Positions 49,285 to 59,388 of a DNA stretch of 64,000 nucleotides are shown one piece after another; the first letter of the stretch is position 1, and each line of letters opens with the position of its first letter. The stretch covers positions 1,364,001 to 1,428,000 of the forward strand of contig NZ_JALLGK010000001.1 in the NCBI RefSeq assembly GCF_023072595.1. Reading direction: 5' to 3'. Both the position numbers and the translations under genes were made by a program. The notes under the pieces were generated by a model. The model was not told the origin of the DNA and ran no database searches. It saw nothing but the letters and a program-made list of their open reading frames with translations. This stretch comes from Streptomyces sp. XM4193 (GTDB lineage: Bacteria > Actinomycetota > Actinomycetes > Streptomycetales > Streptomycetaceae).

Positions 49285-51864
49285 TTACTCCTCCACCAGT
49301 GGCAGCAGCTCGGGCAACTGCCCGTCCCGCGCCCGGGCCGCGGCCACCCGCTCCTCGGGCACCCGGCCGTACAGCGTGGTGCGGGGAACCGCAGGGCGGC
49401 CCGCCAGCTCCGCGATCTCCTCCAGCCCGCGCACCGAGCGGTACGAGCCGTAGGAGGAGCCCGCCATCCGGGAGATGGTCTCCTCCATCAGCGTGCCGCC
49501 CAGGTCGTTCGCCCCCGCGCGCAGCATCCGCGCCGCGCCCTCGGCGCCGAGCTTGACCCAGCTCGTCTGGATGTTGGGCACGTGCGGGTGGAGCAGCAGC
49601 CGGGCCATCGCGGTCACTGCCAGGTTGTCCCGCATCGTCGGTCCCGGACGGGCGATCCCGGCCAGATAGACCGGCGCGTTGGTGTGGATGAACGGCAGCG
49701 TGACGAACTCGGTGAATCCGCCGGTCTCCTGCTGCACCCGCGCCAGCGTCCTCAAGTGGCCCAGCCAGTGGCGGGGTTGGTCGACGTGGCCGTACATCAT
49801 CGTGGAGGAGGAGCGCAGACCGAGCCGGTGCGCGGCGCTGACCACCTCGATCCAGGTGGCGGCCGGCAGCTTGCCCTTGGTGAGCACCCAGCGCACCTCG
49901 TCGTCCAGGATCTCCGCCGCCGTGCCCGGGACGGAGTCCAGGCCCGCCTCCTGCGCCGCCGCGAGCCAGTCCTCGATCGACATCCCGGTGCGGGTCGCGC
50001 CGTTGACGATCTCCATCGGCGAGAAGGCGTGCACATGGATGTCCGGCACCCGCTGCTTGACCGCCCGGACGATGTCGAAGTACGCCGTGCCCGGCAGGTC
50101 CGGGTGGATGCCGCCCTGCATGCAGACTTCGACGGCGCCCACCTCCCACGCCTGCGCGGCCCGGTCGGCGACCTGGTCCAGCGAGAGCGTGTAGGCGTCC
50201 GCGTCGGTGCGGCGCTGGGCGAAGGCGCAGAAGCGGCAGCCGGTGTAGCAGACGTTGGTGAAGTTGATGTTCCGGGTGACGACGTAGGTCACGTCCTCGC
50301 CCACGGTGTCCGCGCGCAGCTCGTCCGCGATCCGGCAGAGCGCCTCCAGCGCCGGACCCTCCGCGTGCAGCAGCGCCAACGCCTGGGCGTCGCTGAGGCG
50401 TTCGGGGTCGTCGGCGGCGCGACCGAGCGCCTCCCGCACGTCCGAGTCGACCCGCTCGGGCACCATTCCGGGCGCGGCCTGCTCGCGCAGCGCCTCCCAG
50501 TCGCCGTAGACCTCGTCGAAGTCCTCCCGGCGGTCGCCGGTACGGCCCTCGGTGTCGATGGTGCGGTGCAGCTCGGTGCGCCCGTCACCGGTGAACACCT
50601 CGTCCGGCTCCTGCCACGGCAGCCCGCTCGGACTCACCCCCTCCCGGGCCAGCCCGGTCTGCGGATCGGCCAACGCCCGTACGTGCGGCGTGAGTCGGGG
50701 GTCCAGCCAGGGCTCACCGCGACGCAGGAACTCGGGGTAGACCGTCAGCCGCTCGCGCAGCTCGAAACCCGACTCGGCGGTGCGCTCGGCCAGGTCCTCG
50801 ATCACCGGCCACGGGCGCTCGGGGTTCACATGGTCGGGAGTGAGCGGTGAGACGCCGCCCCAGTCGTCGATACCGGCGTCGATCATCATCGCGTACTCGC
50901 GGCCCACCAGGTTGGGCGGCGCCTGCACCCGCATCGACGGGCCGAGGATCAGCCGGACGACCGCGATCGTGGCGGCCAGCTCCGTCAGCTCCGCGTCCGC
51001 GGTGCCCCGCATCGCGGTGTCCGGCTTGGCCCGGAAGTTCTGGACGATGATCTCCTGCAGACCCTGGTACGAGCGCTGGATGCGCCGCATCGCGAAGATC
51101 GACTCGGCCCGCTCCTCGTGGGTCTCGCCGATTCCGATCAGAATGCCGGTGGTGAAGGGGACGTTGGACCGGCCGGCGTCCTCGATCGCCCGCAGCCGCA
51201 CCGCCGGCTCCTTGTCCGGCGAGCCGTGGTGCGGGCCGCCCGGCTCGGACCACAGCCGGGTCGCGGTGGTCTCCAGCATCATGCCCATCGACCCCGAAAC
51301 CGGCTTCAGCCGCTGGAAGTCCGACCAGCTCAGCACACCGGGGTTGAGATGGGGGAGCAGGCCCGTCTCCTCCAGCACCATGATCGAGACGGCCCGCACA
51401 TAGGCGAGGGTGTCGTCGTAGCCGCGCGACTCCAGCCACTCCCGCGCCTGCGGCCAGCGGTCCTCGGGTCGGTCCCCGAGCGTGAACAGCGCTTCCTTGC
51501 AACCGAGTTCGGCGCCCTGACGGGCGATGGCCAGTACGCGGTCGGGGGAGAGGAACATGTCCTCGCCCTCCTTGCGCAGCTTGCCCGGCACGGTGGCGAA
51601 GGTGCAGTAGTGGCAGCGGTCCCGGCACAACCGCGTCAGCGGCACGAAGACCTTGCGCGAGTACGTGAGCACACCGGGACGGCCGACGGCCGCCAGCCCC
51701 GCGTCCCGCACCCGGGCGGCGATGGCGCTCAGCGCGGTCAGATCCTCTCCCCTCGCCCGGAGCAGCACCGCGGCCTCGGTGGTGTCCAGAGCCACGCCGT
51801 CCCTGGCCCTGCGCAGCGCGCGGCGCATCGCGTTGGCGGTTGGTACCTGCGCGTGTGAGGTCAT
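49285..51864 (-). CDS. fbiC: FO synthase (CofG-CofH fusion)
   Basis: An 859-residue double radical-SAM enzyme that makes the deazaflavin FO, precursor of coenzyme F420, from tyrosine and a flavin intermediate. The CofG half has CRDRCHYC with Cys80, Cys84 and Cys87. The CofH half has CYTGCRFC with Cys539, Cys543 and Cys546. Each set binds a 4Fe-4S cluster. The ATG at 51864 begins [20 protein letters not shown]. It is monocistronic in this window and divergent from the SGNH hydrolase gene. Confidence 0.96.
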   Translation of the reverse strand: MTSHAQVPTANAMRRALRRARDGVALDTTEAAVLLRARGEDLTALSAIAARVRDAGLAAVGRPGVLTYSRKVFVPLTRLCRDRCHYCTFATVPGKLRKEGEDMFLSPDRVLAIARQGAELGCKEALFTLGDRPEDRWPQAREWLESRGYDDTLAYVRAVSIMVLEETGLLPHLNPGVLSWSDFQRLKPVSGSMGMMLETTATRLWSEPGGPHHGSPDKEPAVRLRAIEDAGRSNVPFTTGILIGIGETHEERAESIFAMRRIQRSYQGLQEIIVQNFRAKPDTAMRGTADAELTELAATIAVVRLILGPSMRVQAPPNLVGREYAMMIDAGIDDWGGVSPLTPDHVNPERPWPVIEDLAERTAESGFELRERLTVYPEFLRRGEPWLDPRLTPHVRALADPQTGLAREGVSPSGLPWQEPDEVFTGDGRTELHRTIDTEGRTGDRREDFDEVYGDWEALREQAAPGMVPERVDSDVREALGRAADDPERLSDAQALALLHAEGPALEALCRIADELRADTVGEDVTYVVTRNINFTNVCYTGCRFCAFAQRRTDADAYTLSLDQVADRAAQAWEVGAVEVCMQGGIHPDLPGTAYFDIVRAVKQRVPDIHVHAFSPMEIVNGATRTGMSIEDWLAAAQEAGLDSVPGTAAEILDDEVRWVLTKGKLPAATWIEVVSAAHRLGLRSSSTMMYGHVDQPRHWLGHLRTLARVQQETGGFTEFVTLPFIHTNAPVYLAGIARPGPTMRDNLAVTAMARLLLHPHVPNIQTSWVKLGAEGAARMLRAGANDLGGTLMEETISRMAGSSYGSYRSVRGLEEIAELAGRPAVPRTTLYGRVPEERVAAARARDGQLPELLPLVEE

Positions 51865-52006
51865 GGTTCGAGCGTACGTGGCACGCCGCCCACCTGGAAC
51901 AACGCCGGTGCGACGACCGGAAGTCGAGCACCGGGACACGTGAGCCGGGCGTGCGCCCCCGGGATACCCGAGTGCGCCCCGCCCGCCGGCTTGGCAGGCT
52001 GTGCCC

Positions 52007-53230
52007 ATGACCGACGAGCACGAAGCACCCGGCGCCGCGCCGCAGGCCGGCTGGATCAGCACGGTCCCCGACGAGACCTATCTGCACGGAGCCCTGGAAC
52101 TGGAGCGGACCGCGCAGGGACTGCGTCCCCACCGGCTCCCCGCCCGCGCGCGGGCGCAGGCCAACGACGGCTATCTCAGCGTCGCCGAGTCCCAACCCTC
52201 GGGCGTCCGCCTGGTTTTCGGCACCGAGGCGTCCGCCGTCGAACTGGACACGGTCCGCACCGGCATGGCGTACGAGGGCGCACCGCCGCGTCCGGCCGGC
52301 CGGTACGACCTGCTGGTCGACGGCGTGCCGCACGACACGGCGTCCACCACGGGCGGCAACGTCCTCCTGACCGACCTGAGCGGCCGGACCCCCGACCTCA
52401 TCCCGGGACCGGCCGGCACCGTCCGCTTCGCCACGCTGCCGCCCGGCCCCAAGACCGTCGAGATCTGGCTGCCGTACAACGAGATCACCGACCTCGTCGA
52501 GCTGCGCACCGACGCACCCGTGCACCCCGTCCCCGCGAGGGGGCGCCACTGGCTGCACCACGGCAGCTCCATCAGCCACGGCTCCAACGCGACGAGCGCC
52601 GCCACGATCTGGCCGGCACTCGCCGCCCGCAGCGCCGGCGTCCGGCTCACCAACCTGGGCTTCAGCGGCAACGCCCTGCTGGACCCGTGCACCGCCCGGG
52701 CGATGCGCGACACACCGGCGGACGTGATCAGCATCAAGATCGGCATCAACATCGTCAACAAGGACCTGATGCGGCTGCGTGCCTTCGGCCCGGCCGTGCA
52801 CGGCTTCCTCGACACCGTGCGGGACGGCCATCCGCACACCCCGATTCTGGTCGTCTCGCCGATCCTGTGCCCGATCCACGAGGACACCCCGGGCCCGCTG
52901 GCGCCCGACCCCGAAGCGATCGACGAGGGCCGGCTCTCCTTCCTGGCCACCGGCGACCCGGCCGAGGTGGAGAGCGGAAAGCTCACCCTGAACGTCATCC
53001 GCGCCGAACTGGCCCGGATCGTCGAGCAGCGCGCCGCCGAGGACCCGCATCTGCACTACCTCGACGGCCGCGAGCTCTACGGCGAGCAGGACCACGAGCG
53101 GCTGCCGCTCCCGGACAAGCTCCACCCCGACGCCGCCACCCACGAGCATCTGGGCGAACGGTTCGCGAAGCTGGCCCTGGGCCCCGGCGGGAAGCTCGCC
53201 GAGGAGCAGGCTCCCGCCGCCGGTTCCTGA
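52007..53230 (+). CDS. SGNH/GDSL-family esterase
   Basis: A 407-residue hydrolase. An N-terminal beta-sandwich-like domain (to about residue 175) precedes the SGNH domain. Catalytic marks are GSSISHG with Ser187 or Ser188 as nucleophile, the Gly block GFSGNALL, Asn248 in KIGINI and D370KLH373. The two-domain layout is like carbohydrate esterases. No signal peptide is visible, so it may be cytoplasmic. The ATG at 52007 is preferred to a GTG two codons earlier. Confidence 0.85.
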   Translation: MTDEHEAPGAAPQAGWISTVPDETYLHGALELERTAQGLRPHRLPARARAQANDGYLSVAESQPSGVRLVFGTEASAVELDTVRTGMAYEGAPPRPAGRYDLLVDGVPHDTASTTGGNVLLTDLSGRTPDLIPGPAGTVRFATLPPGPKTVEIWLPYNEITDLVELRTDAPVHPVPARGRHWLHHGSSISHGSNATSAATIWPALAARSAGVRLTNLGFSGNALLDPCTARAMRDTPADVISIKIGINIVNKDLMRLRAFGPAVHGFLDTVRDGHPHTPILVVSPILCPIHEDTPGPLAPDPEAIDEGRLSFLATGDPAEVESGKLTLNVIRAELARIVEQRAAEDPHLHYLDGRELYGEQDHERLPLPDKLHPDAATHEHLGERFAKLALGPGGKLAEEQAPAAGS

Positions 53231-53237
53231 GAAGCGG

Positions 53238-53279
53238 GAACGCCGTCCGGCCCCGTGCCTTCGGGACCGGACGGCGTTC
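53238..53279 (+). terminator. terminator after the SGNH hydrolase gene
   Basis: A 13-bp perfect stem (GAACGCCGTCCGG with its complement) has a 16-nt loop and starts 7 bp after the stop. An 18-bp direct repeat CGGCGTTCTGTGCTCCGG (53272-53289 and 53297-53314) begins within its right arm. Confidence 0.75.
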
Positions 53280-53348
53280 TGTGCTCCGGGGCGGGCCGGC
53301 GTTCTGTGCTCCGGAACTCCCGCGCGGCGGCGAGGAGTTCGGTGTCAG

Positions 53349-53430
53349 CGAGCGTCGGCGAGCGTCGGCGAGCGCCCGCGAGCGTCCGCGAGCGTCGGCG
53401 GGCGGCTGCGGGCGTCCGCGGGCGGCTGCC
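53349..53430. repeat. 10-bp phased tandem repeat
   Basis: About eight copies of a 10-bp unit near AGCGTCGGCG run in phase, the first five close to identical and the later ones degenerate. They lie just past the 3' end of the carboxypeptidase gene. No coding role is seen. Confidence 0.6.
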
Positions 53431-53496
53431 GCGAGCGCCGGCGCTCGCCCGCCGTGAGTGGCTGCGGCGGGCGGCTGCGGGCCGAACCGCGAGTCG

Positions 53497-56400
53497 TCAG
53501 AAGACGCGGGTCAGGCGCGCTCCCGTGCCCGGCTCGGTCAGCTCCTCGGCCAGCCTCACAGGGACCTTGACCTGCCCCGGCCCGCTGCCGACCGTCACCC
53601 TGCCGACCGCGGTGCCGGCCTCCGCCTCGCGGGGAAGGCCCTTCTCGCCCTCGGCCAGGCCGAGTTCGACCTTCAACCCCGGCCAGCCGACGGCCGTGAC
53701 CTCCTCGGCGGTGACCAGCGGCGTGGTGCCGCCCAGCCCGTCGTCGACCGCTCCGACCACCGCACCCTTCTTGAGGATGACCTCCGACTCCAGAGCGTCC
53801 TGGGCGGAGAGGATCAGATCCTTCCCGGCCGCCAACACCGAGTCGATGATGGGCGGTTGGTGCTGCGTGAGCACCGCACCGATGATCAGCTGTCGGGTGC
53901 CGCCGATCTCCTTCTCCGCGGCGAACAGCAGGTTGCCGCCGGCTGCCGTGGTCGTACCGGTCTTGATGCCGACCGTGCCGAACTCGGGCACCAGCCGGTT
54001 CCAGTTGCTCTGCTGCTTGCCGTTGCGGTCCTTGTACGAGGGCAGCCGCACCGACTCGCGGAACGCCTCGTGCTTCATCGCCGCCTTGCCGAGCTTCACC
54101 TGGTCCTGGGCGGTGCTGACCGTCTCCTTCCGGAGCCCGCTGGGGTCGGTGTAGGTGGTGTTCTTCATCCCCAGCTCTTCGGCGGTCTTGTTCATCTTCT
54201 CGACGAACGCCTTCTCCGTACCGGCGTCCCAACGGGCCACCAGACGCGCGACGTTGTTCGCGGACGCGATCATCACGGCGTTCAGCGCCTCCCGCTGGGT
54301 GAGCGTCTCGCCCTCCTTGACGTCGACCGTCGACTCGCCCTGCGCGCTCAGCCCCGCATCGTCCTCGGCCTGCTTGTCCACGGGGATCTTCTTGCCGTCC
54401 GCGCCCGCCTTCATCGGGTGGTCGCGCAGCAGCAGATAGGCCGTCATCGTCTTGGCGACACTTGCGATCGGAACGGGCTTCTGCTCGCCCGAGGTGCCGA
54501 GCGAACCGAGCCCCTCCACCTCCAGCGCCGCCTGGCCGCGCTCCGGCCAGGCGATGGCCGGCTTCTCACCGTCGAAGGTGTGCGTCGCCTGCGTCGTCAG
54601 CTTCAACTCGGGGTCCGGCAGCGGACGCAGCAACTGCGCCCCTATGACGACGAGCACCAGCAGGCCCAGCAGCGGAGTCCAGATCTTGACCCGGCGTACC
54701 AGGGTCCGCATCGGGGTCTCGGGCGGCGCGGGCTTGTTCGTCAGCTGGGCGAGCAGATCCAGCGGACGCTGCCCCGGCACCGGCGGCAGCGGCTGCTGAC
54801 GGGTCCGTTCGGCCTCCGCGGGCTCCGGCGGCTCGGCCGGCGGCAGCGGCGCACCGGCGGGCGGCGCGGGCGGCTGCGCGGGCGCCGCAGGGGGCCGCGG
54901 CGGCTCGTCGGGCGACCGCAGCGGTACGAAGCGACTGGCCCGCTCCGACTCGTCCGTCGACTTGTCCGTCGACTTCTCCACCGACCTGGCGTCGGGCTTG
55001 GAGGCGGGCTTGGCGTCGGGTTTGGCGGGCTCGTCCGCAGCGGGCTCGGCGCGCGAGGCGTCGGCGTCCGGTTCGGCGTCCGCCGGGCGGGCCGCGTCGG
55101 TGTCGGTGGCGTCGGGCTCTGCGGGCTCCGACTTCGCGGCGGGAGCAGGCCCCTTCGCCGCAGTCGCGGTCGCCGTCTTCTCGGCGTCGTCCGCCGCGGC
55201 CGGCTTCGCCGTACCGGACTCGTCGCTGTCCTCGTCGCTCTCCTTCTCGCTGTCCGTCTCCGACGCGGCTTCGGGCTCGGAGCCGGCCTTGGACTTCGTC
55301 CCGGGCTCGGCCTTCGAACCGTGCTCGGCCTTCGTCCCGGTCTCGGCCTCGGACTTGGCCGCGAGCTTCGGCTCGGCCGCCGCGTCGGCGGACTTGACGC
55401 CTGATGCGGTGTCAGTCTCCGCGTCCGACTCGGAGTTGGGGTCGCGTTCGGGCTCAACTCCCGAACCCTCCGACTCTCCGGTCTCGGCGTCCGCCTCGGG
55501 CTCGGGCGATGCCTTGGGCTCGGGAGATGCCTCGGACGCGGAATCCGAGGCGGGCTCGTTCTCCGGCTCGGGGGACAGGGCGTCGAACGCAGCTGCCGCG
55601 CCGGACGACTCGGTCTCCTGCGGCGCGCTCTCCTCCGGCTCGGCAGCGGGTGCGTCGCTGCCGTCCGTGTCCTCGGACTTCGCGGCTGCCGCGGACGCGG
55701 CAGACGTCGGTATGCGCAGCATGGTCGTGCGCTCGTCGCGCTTGCGGGCCGTGCCCTCGTCGCCACCGGAACCGTCGGTGTCGGCGGTGTCGGTGTCCGC
55801 GCCGCGCGGCTTGTCGGCCTTGGCTCCGGAGCCGGACCCCGAGCCCGAACTCGCCGCTGCCTTCGGCTTCTTGCCGCTGCTGCTCGCGGTGCGCTTCGAC
55901 CCCTTGGCCGCCGCCGGACCGTTCGCGCCCTCGGCGTCGGTCGAGTCGTCCGCGGCGCTCTTCGCGGCGCTCCCGGCCGGCTTCGAACTCTTCGAACTCT
56001 TCGAGCTTTTCGAACCCGCCGCGCTCTTCTCGCTCTTCGTGCTCTTCGCGCCCTTGGTGCCCGTCGTGCTCTTGGTGTCCGTCGTGCTCTTGGTGTCCGT
56101 CGAGTCCTCTGCGCCCTTTGCGTTTCCGGCGCCCTTCGACTCGTTCGGGCTCTCGGAGCCCTTCGCGCGCTCGGCATCCCGGGCCCGGAAGGTGAACGCC
56201 GTCGTCGGCTGGTCCACCGGGCTGCCTGCGGAGTCCGCCGCACTCGCGCTCTCGCGGGCGTCCACGGCGTCGGCGTCCGGCTCGGCGTCCGTTACGGCGT
56301 CCGTTTCGGTGTCCGTCGGGGCGGCGGAGGGGGTGCTCCCGCGTTCCTCGTCGGTGCCCCGGTCGCCCTCCCGACCCAGCAGCGTGCGTGGGTCCGAGGG

Positions 56401-56514
56401 GGATTTCGCAGGTTGTGGAGGTGTGGACGGTTCGGGCGGAACCGTGTCGCCCTGTCGCGTCGTCTCCCCCGACGACTGCTGCTGCTTCGACCTGTCGGGG
56501 GACTCGCCCGCCAC
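53497..56514 (-). CDS. D-alanyl-D-alanine carboxypeptidase with ~600-residue disordered cytoplasmic N-terminus
   Basis: A 1005-residue S11-family PBP. Residues 1-600 are Ala/Glu/Asp/Ser/Lys/Pro-rich without hydrophobic stretches, including TDTKSTTDTKSTTGTK-type and SKSSKSSK repeats. A membrane segment lies near 610-630 (WTPLLGLLVLVVIGAQLL). The extracellular catalytic domain has S685VAK688, S751AN and K851TG, all intact, and a C-terminal beta domain. GTG at 56514 with AGGAGG is convincing, so the extension is translated. Typical members are 380-450 residues. The tail could dock it to cytoplasmic growth or division factors (inference). Confidence 0.9.
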   Translation of the reverse strand: MAGESPDRSKQQQSSGETTRQGDTVPPEPSTPPQPAKSPSDPRTLLGREGDRGTDEERGSTPSAAPTDTETDAVTDAEPDADAVDARESASAADSAGSPVDQPTTAFTFRARDAERAKGSESPNESKGAGNAKGAEDSTDTKSTTDTKSTTGTKGAKSTKSEKSAAGSKSSKSSKSSKPAGSAAKSAADDSTDAEGANGPAAAKGSKRTASSSGKKPKAAASSGSGSGSGAKADKPRGADTDTADTDGSGGDEGTARKRDERTTMLRIPTSAASAAAAKSEDTDGSDAPAAEPEESAPQETESSGAAAAFDALSPEPENEPASDSASEASPEPKASPEPEADAETGESEGSGVEPERDPNSESDAETDTASGVKSADAAAEPKLAAKSEAETGTKAEHGSKAEPGTKSKAGSEPEAASETDSEKESDEDSDESGTAKPAAADDAEKTATATAAKGPAPAAKSEPAEPDATDTDAARPADAEPDADASRAEPAADEPAKPDAKPASKPDARSVEKSTDKSTDESERASRFVPLRSPDEPPRPPAAPAQPPAPPAGAPLPPAEPPEPAEAERTRQQPLPPVPGQRPLDLLAQLTNKPAPPETPMRTLVRRVKIWTPLLGLLVLVVIGAQLLRPLPDPELKLTTQATHTFDGEKPAIAWPERGQAALEVEGLGSLGTSGEQKPVPIASVAKTMTAYLLLRDHPMKAGADGKKIPVDKQAEDDAGLSAQGESTVDVKEGETLTQREALNAVMIASANNVARLVARWDAGTEKAFVEKMNKTAEELGMKNTTYTDPSGLRKETVSTAQDQVKLGKAAMKHEAFRESVRLPSYKDRNGKQQSNWNRLVPEFGTVGIKTGTTTAAGGNLLFAAEKEIGGTRQLIIGAVLTQHQPPIIDSVLAAGKDLILSAQDALESEVILKKGAVVGAVDDGLGGTTPLVTAEEVTAVGWPGLKVELGLAEGEKGLPREAEAGTAVGRVTVGSGPGQVKVPVRLAEELTEPGTGARLTRVF

Positions 56515-56726
56515 CGTGCCTCCTGAAGTGCCTGCCGTACGCGTAACCAGTTAACAGTGTCCGTTGCCCCGACCCGGGTGGCGGGTGCTAACGGGCGTTA
56601 TGTACCGCCTCATGGTTGCCAGACGGTAACGACATAACTGGCGGTTCCCCACATTTCGACCAGGCACTCTCGACAGAACATTGTGAGAGGGGTCACCCTG
56701 TCACTCATCCACGCGGGGAGGCATGG
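56515..56726. promoter_or_regulatory. divergent promoter region (carboxypeptidase / GPP34 gene)
   Basis: A 212-bp region less GC-rich than its surroundings, with stretches such as TAACCAGTTAACAGTG and GGTAACGACATAACTGG, holds the promoters of both genes. No exact elements are assigned. Confidence 0.45.
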
Positions 56727-57488
56727 ATGGGCAGGAGCCGCAGAACAATTCCGGAGGAGCTTCTGTTGCTCGCCCTGGACCCAGCCACGGGTACCACGGC
56801 GCAGCCGCAGTCGCTCGACCTCGGTCTCGCGGGAGCGCAGCTAGTGGAGCTGGCTCTGGCGGGACGGATAGCCCCAGATGGGGACCGCATTGCCGTGGTG
56901 ATGCCACGGCCGACCGGAGATCCAACCCTGGACTCCGCGCTCGAGTTGCTGCGCCGTCGTGGCAGCCCGGTGCGCGCCGTCCACTGGATAGGCGGGCCGA
57001 GGCTCGGCCTGCGCCAGACCTATCTTTCGCATCTGGAGCGGTGCGGCATGGTTCATGCCGTGAGCAGCCAGATGTGCGGAGTGCTGCCGACGACGCGCTA
57101 CCAGGCGACGGAGACGGCCATCAGCCGGGAGATCAGGGCCCGGCTCGATGCGGCGATCCGCACCGGTGTGCCGCCGGACCCACGGACGGCAGCACTCGCC
57201 GCCCTGGCCCACGCGGTCGGGCTCGGCAAACATCTCTACCCGGGCAACGAGGGGCGTTCCTGCCGCTCGCGGCTGCGGGACCTGATCCGTCACGACCCGA
57301 TGGGCGGCCTCGTCGCCCACGCGGTGATGGACGTGCAGAACGGCGTCGGCGCACAGCCGCGGCGCGCGCCGGTGAACGGCGGCGGAGGGCGTCCGGCACC
57401 ACCGGCCGCCGCGCCCGCGGCCACCGCACGCGCAATGCCGGGCCAGGCATATCGGCACGGGCCGATGGTGCGGGCCGGCGCCCGCTGA
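56727..57488 (+). CDS. GPP34/GOLPH3-family protein
   Basis: A 253-residue protein beginning MGRSRRTIPEELLLLALDP, the usual start of bacterial GPP34 proteins, with LDLGLAGAQLVELALAGRIA next. The eukaryotic relatives bind phosphatidylinositol-4-phosphate at Golgi membranes; bacterial ones are of unknown role, probably membrane-surface binding. The C-terminal 35 residues are Pro/Ala/Gly-rich. ATG at 56727 follows GGGGAGG; a longer in-frame start is not supported. Confidence 0.88.
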   Translation: MGRSRRTIPEELLLLALDPATGTTAQPQSLDLGLAGAQLVELALAGRIAPDGDRIAVVMPRPTGDPTLDSALELLRRRGSPVRAVHWIGGPRLGLRQTYLSHLERCGMVHAVSSQMCGVLPTTRYQATETAISREIRARLDAAIRTGVPPDPRTAALAALAHAVGLGKHLYPGNEGRSCRSRLRDLIRHDPMGGLVAHAVMDVQNGVGAQPRRAPVNGGGGRPAPPAAAPAATARAMPGQAYRHGPMVRAGAR

Positions 57489-57533
57489 GCAGCGCGCCAG
57501 GCGCATTGCCCGGTACCTCCGGGAGCCGCGAGG

Positions 57534-57586
57534 CGTACGGGGTGGCGGCCGGTCGCAGGACAGCGACCGGCCCGCCACCCCGTACG
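57534..57586 (+). terminator. long terminator after the GPP34 gene
   Basis: A stem of about 23 bp with one bulged C closes the 6-nt loop AGGACA. Its right arm runs into the first copy of the 18-bp tandem repeat. Confidence 0.8.
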
Positions 57587-57634
57587 TGCGCCCGAGCCCG
57601 TACGTGCGCCCGAGCCCGTACGTGCGCCCGAGCC
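57581..57634. repeat. three perfect copies of an 18-bp tandem repeat
   Basis: The unit CGTACGTGCGCCCGAGCC is repeated three times exactly (57581-57598, 57599-57616, 57617-57634), and a partial copy starts at 57635. A length that is a multiple of three keeps frames open, but no gene here is credible. Confidence 0.85.
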
Positions 57635-58042
57635 CGTACGTGGGCAGGTGCGGGCGTGCGCCCGAGCCCGGGAGTGCGTACGGGTGCCGTCGGGCGCCCC
57701 CTGTGCGATCCGGCGCACGCCCTGCGCCCTCCGTTCCGGTGTTCGCCGTACACGCGTACGGGCGGCCGTGCGACGCCGTCGAGCGCGCCGGGCCGGCGAC
57801 ACCGTCGGTCGGCCCGGGTGCGGGCGTGGCAGCGGTGCGCTCCGGAGTCGTGACACAAGTACGAGCGGCCGTACGCCAGGCGCCGTCGGTGTCCCGGAAG
57901 GCGGTCGTACGCCAAGTTCGTACGCTTGCGCGGGAGTTGACCGACCGCGAGCGGATTCTTTACCAAAGCGCCTTCGAGTCCGGACAGTTACTGGCACCCT
58001 GCTGAACAGTAATCAACCCACTTCAGTGGAGGTGCGCGTCAA

Positions 58043-58903
58043 GTGGCGGCCCACATCAACCCCACCGTCAGAAGGCGCCGACTGGGACAGGAGCTGCGCA
58101 AGCTTCGTGAGGAGCGCGGCATGACGGCCGAGGAGGTCGCCGAACGTCTGCTGGTCTCCCAGTCGAAGATCAGCCGGCTGGAGAACGGCCGCCGCAGCAT
58201 CAGCCAGCGCGATGTGCGCGACCTCTGCGGGGTGTACGAGGTCGGGGACCACCGGGTGGTGGAGTCCCTGATGCAGATGGCCAAGGAGTCGCGGCAGCAG
58301 GGCTGGTGGCACGCGTTCGGCGACATCCCGTACAGCGTCTACATCGGCCTGGAGACGGACGCGGCCTCGTTGCGCATCTACGAGCCGCAGATCGTGCCCG
58401 GTCTCCTGCAGACCCAGGGCTACGCCGAGGCCGTCATCGCGGGTGCGCTGCCGGAGGCTTCGCCGGCGGAGGTGGAGAAGCGCGTCAAGGTGCGGATGCG
58501 GCGCCAGCAGCGCATCCAGGTCTCGAAGGCTCCGCTGCGACTGTGGGTGGTGCTGGACGAGTCGGCCCTGCGGCGGGTGGTGGGCGGTCGGCAGACCATG
58601 ATCGAGCAGTTGGAACATCTGCTGGAGCTGTCCCAACTCCCGCACGTCACCGTGCAGGTGATGCCGTTCGCGCTCGGCGCGCACCCCGGCGTGAACGGGC
58701 AGTACGCGATCCTGGAGTTCCCCGACACCGCTGACTCCACGGTGGTCTATCTGGAGGGCGTGACCAGCGACCTCTATCTGGAGAAGGCCAACGACGTGCA
58801 CAGCTACGGCGTGATGTACGAGCATCTGCGCGCCCAGGCCCTCAACGCGGACCAGAGCAGGGACTTCATCGGCGCCGTGGCGAAGGACTATGCGAAGCAG
58901 TGA
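58043..58903 (+). CDS. XRE-family regulator with DUF5753 domain
   Basis: A 286-residue protein. The helix-turn-helix covers residues 12-66 (LRKLREERGMTAEEVAERLLVSQSKISRLENGRRSISQRDV). The DUF5753 domain follows with EPQIVPGLLQTQGYAEAVI, VLDESALRRVVGG and LPHVTVQVMPF. This is the WhiJ/BldB-associated regulator type of streptomycetes that usually pairs with a small DUF397 protein, present 275 bp downstream. GTG at 58043 follows GGAGG. It probably controls itself and its partner. Confidence 0.93.
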   Translation: MAAHINPTVRRRRLGQELRKLREERGMTAEEVAERLLVSQSKISRLENGRRSISQRDVRDLCGVYEVGDHRVVESLMQMAKESRQQGWWHAFGDIPYSVYIGLETDAASLRIYEPQIVPGLLQTQGYAEAVIAGALPEASPAEVEKRVKVRMRRQQRIQVSKAPLRLWVVLDESALRRVVGGRQTMIEQLEHLLELSQLPHVTVQVMPFALGAHPGVNGQYAILEFPDTADSTVVYLEGVTSDLYLEKANDVHSYGVMYEHLRAQALNADQSRDFIGAVAKDYAKQ

Positions 58904-59178
58904 GCCTCCCGGCCGGCCGACCGCCGGCTGTGGAGCGCTCTACTCCCTTGGTTCCGGAGGGAGTTGAGACGGCCGTCGAGGCCTGCCCGAGGTGTGGGCG
59001 GGCCAAGGTACACCCGTGGGAAGTCGGTTGGAAGAGTCACGGGGAATATGCCATCCGGTCGAGTGAACGACCGTCCTGAGAGCGTGCCGATCCCAGTAGC
59101 GTCGGGTTGTGCCAGTCAGACCGCTGGTGCTCTCCCCGTAGATCCCTCCTGGGAACGCACAGGAAGACCGGAGCAAAC

Positions 59179-59388
59179 ATGGCTATTCAGCAGGGCAGGA
59201 CCAACAGTTGGGTGAAGTCGTCCTACTCCGGCGGCAACGGCGCCTGCGTCGAGGTGAAATCGCCGACGGTTCGGGCGGTGGCGGTACGGGACTCCAAGGT
59301 CCCGGCCGGTCCGTCGATCGGCTTCGAGCCGGCAGCCTGGAGCACGTTCGTCGGCGCCGTCGAGACCGGTGACCTCCACCGTTCCTGA
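59179..59388 (+). CDS. DUF397 family small protein
   Basis: A 69-residue protein with the DUF397 pattern: WVKSSYSGGNGACVEV, AVAVRDSKVPAGPSI and FEPAAWSTFVGAV. Such proteins are partners of the XRE/DUF5753 regulators and some influence development. The ATG at 59179 follows CGGAGC. It is separated from the regulator by 275 bp, so it may have its own promoter. Confidence 0.93.
   Translation: MAIQQGRTNSWVKSSYSGGNGACVEVKSPTVRAVAVRDSKVPAGPSIGFEPAAWSTFVGAVETGDLHRS

Larger units (their letters stand above)
57489..58042. other. 554-bp intergenic region with terminator and 18-bp tandem repeat
   Basis: A long stem-loop (57534-57586) is followed by three perfect 18-bp tandem copies (57581-57634) and degenerate copies to about 57685. 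From 57690 to 58000 no gene is supported. The last 40 bp (ACAGTAATCAACCCACTTCA and a GGAGG site) lead into the XRE gene. Confidence 0.5.
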
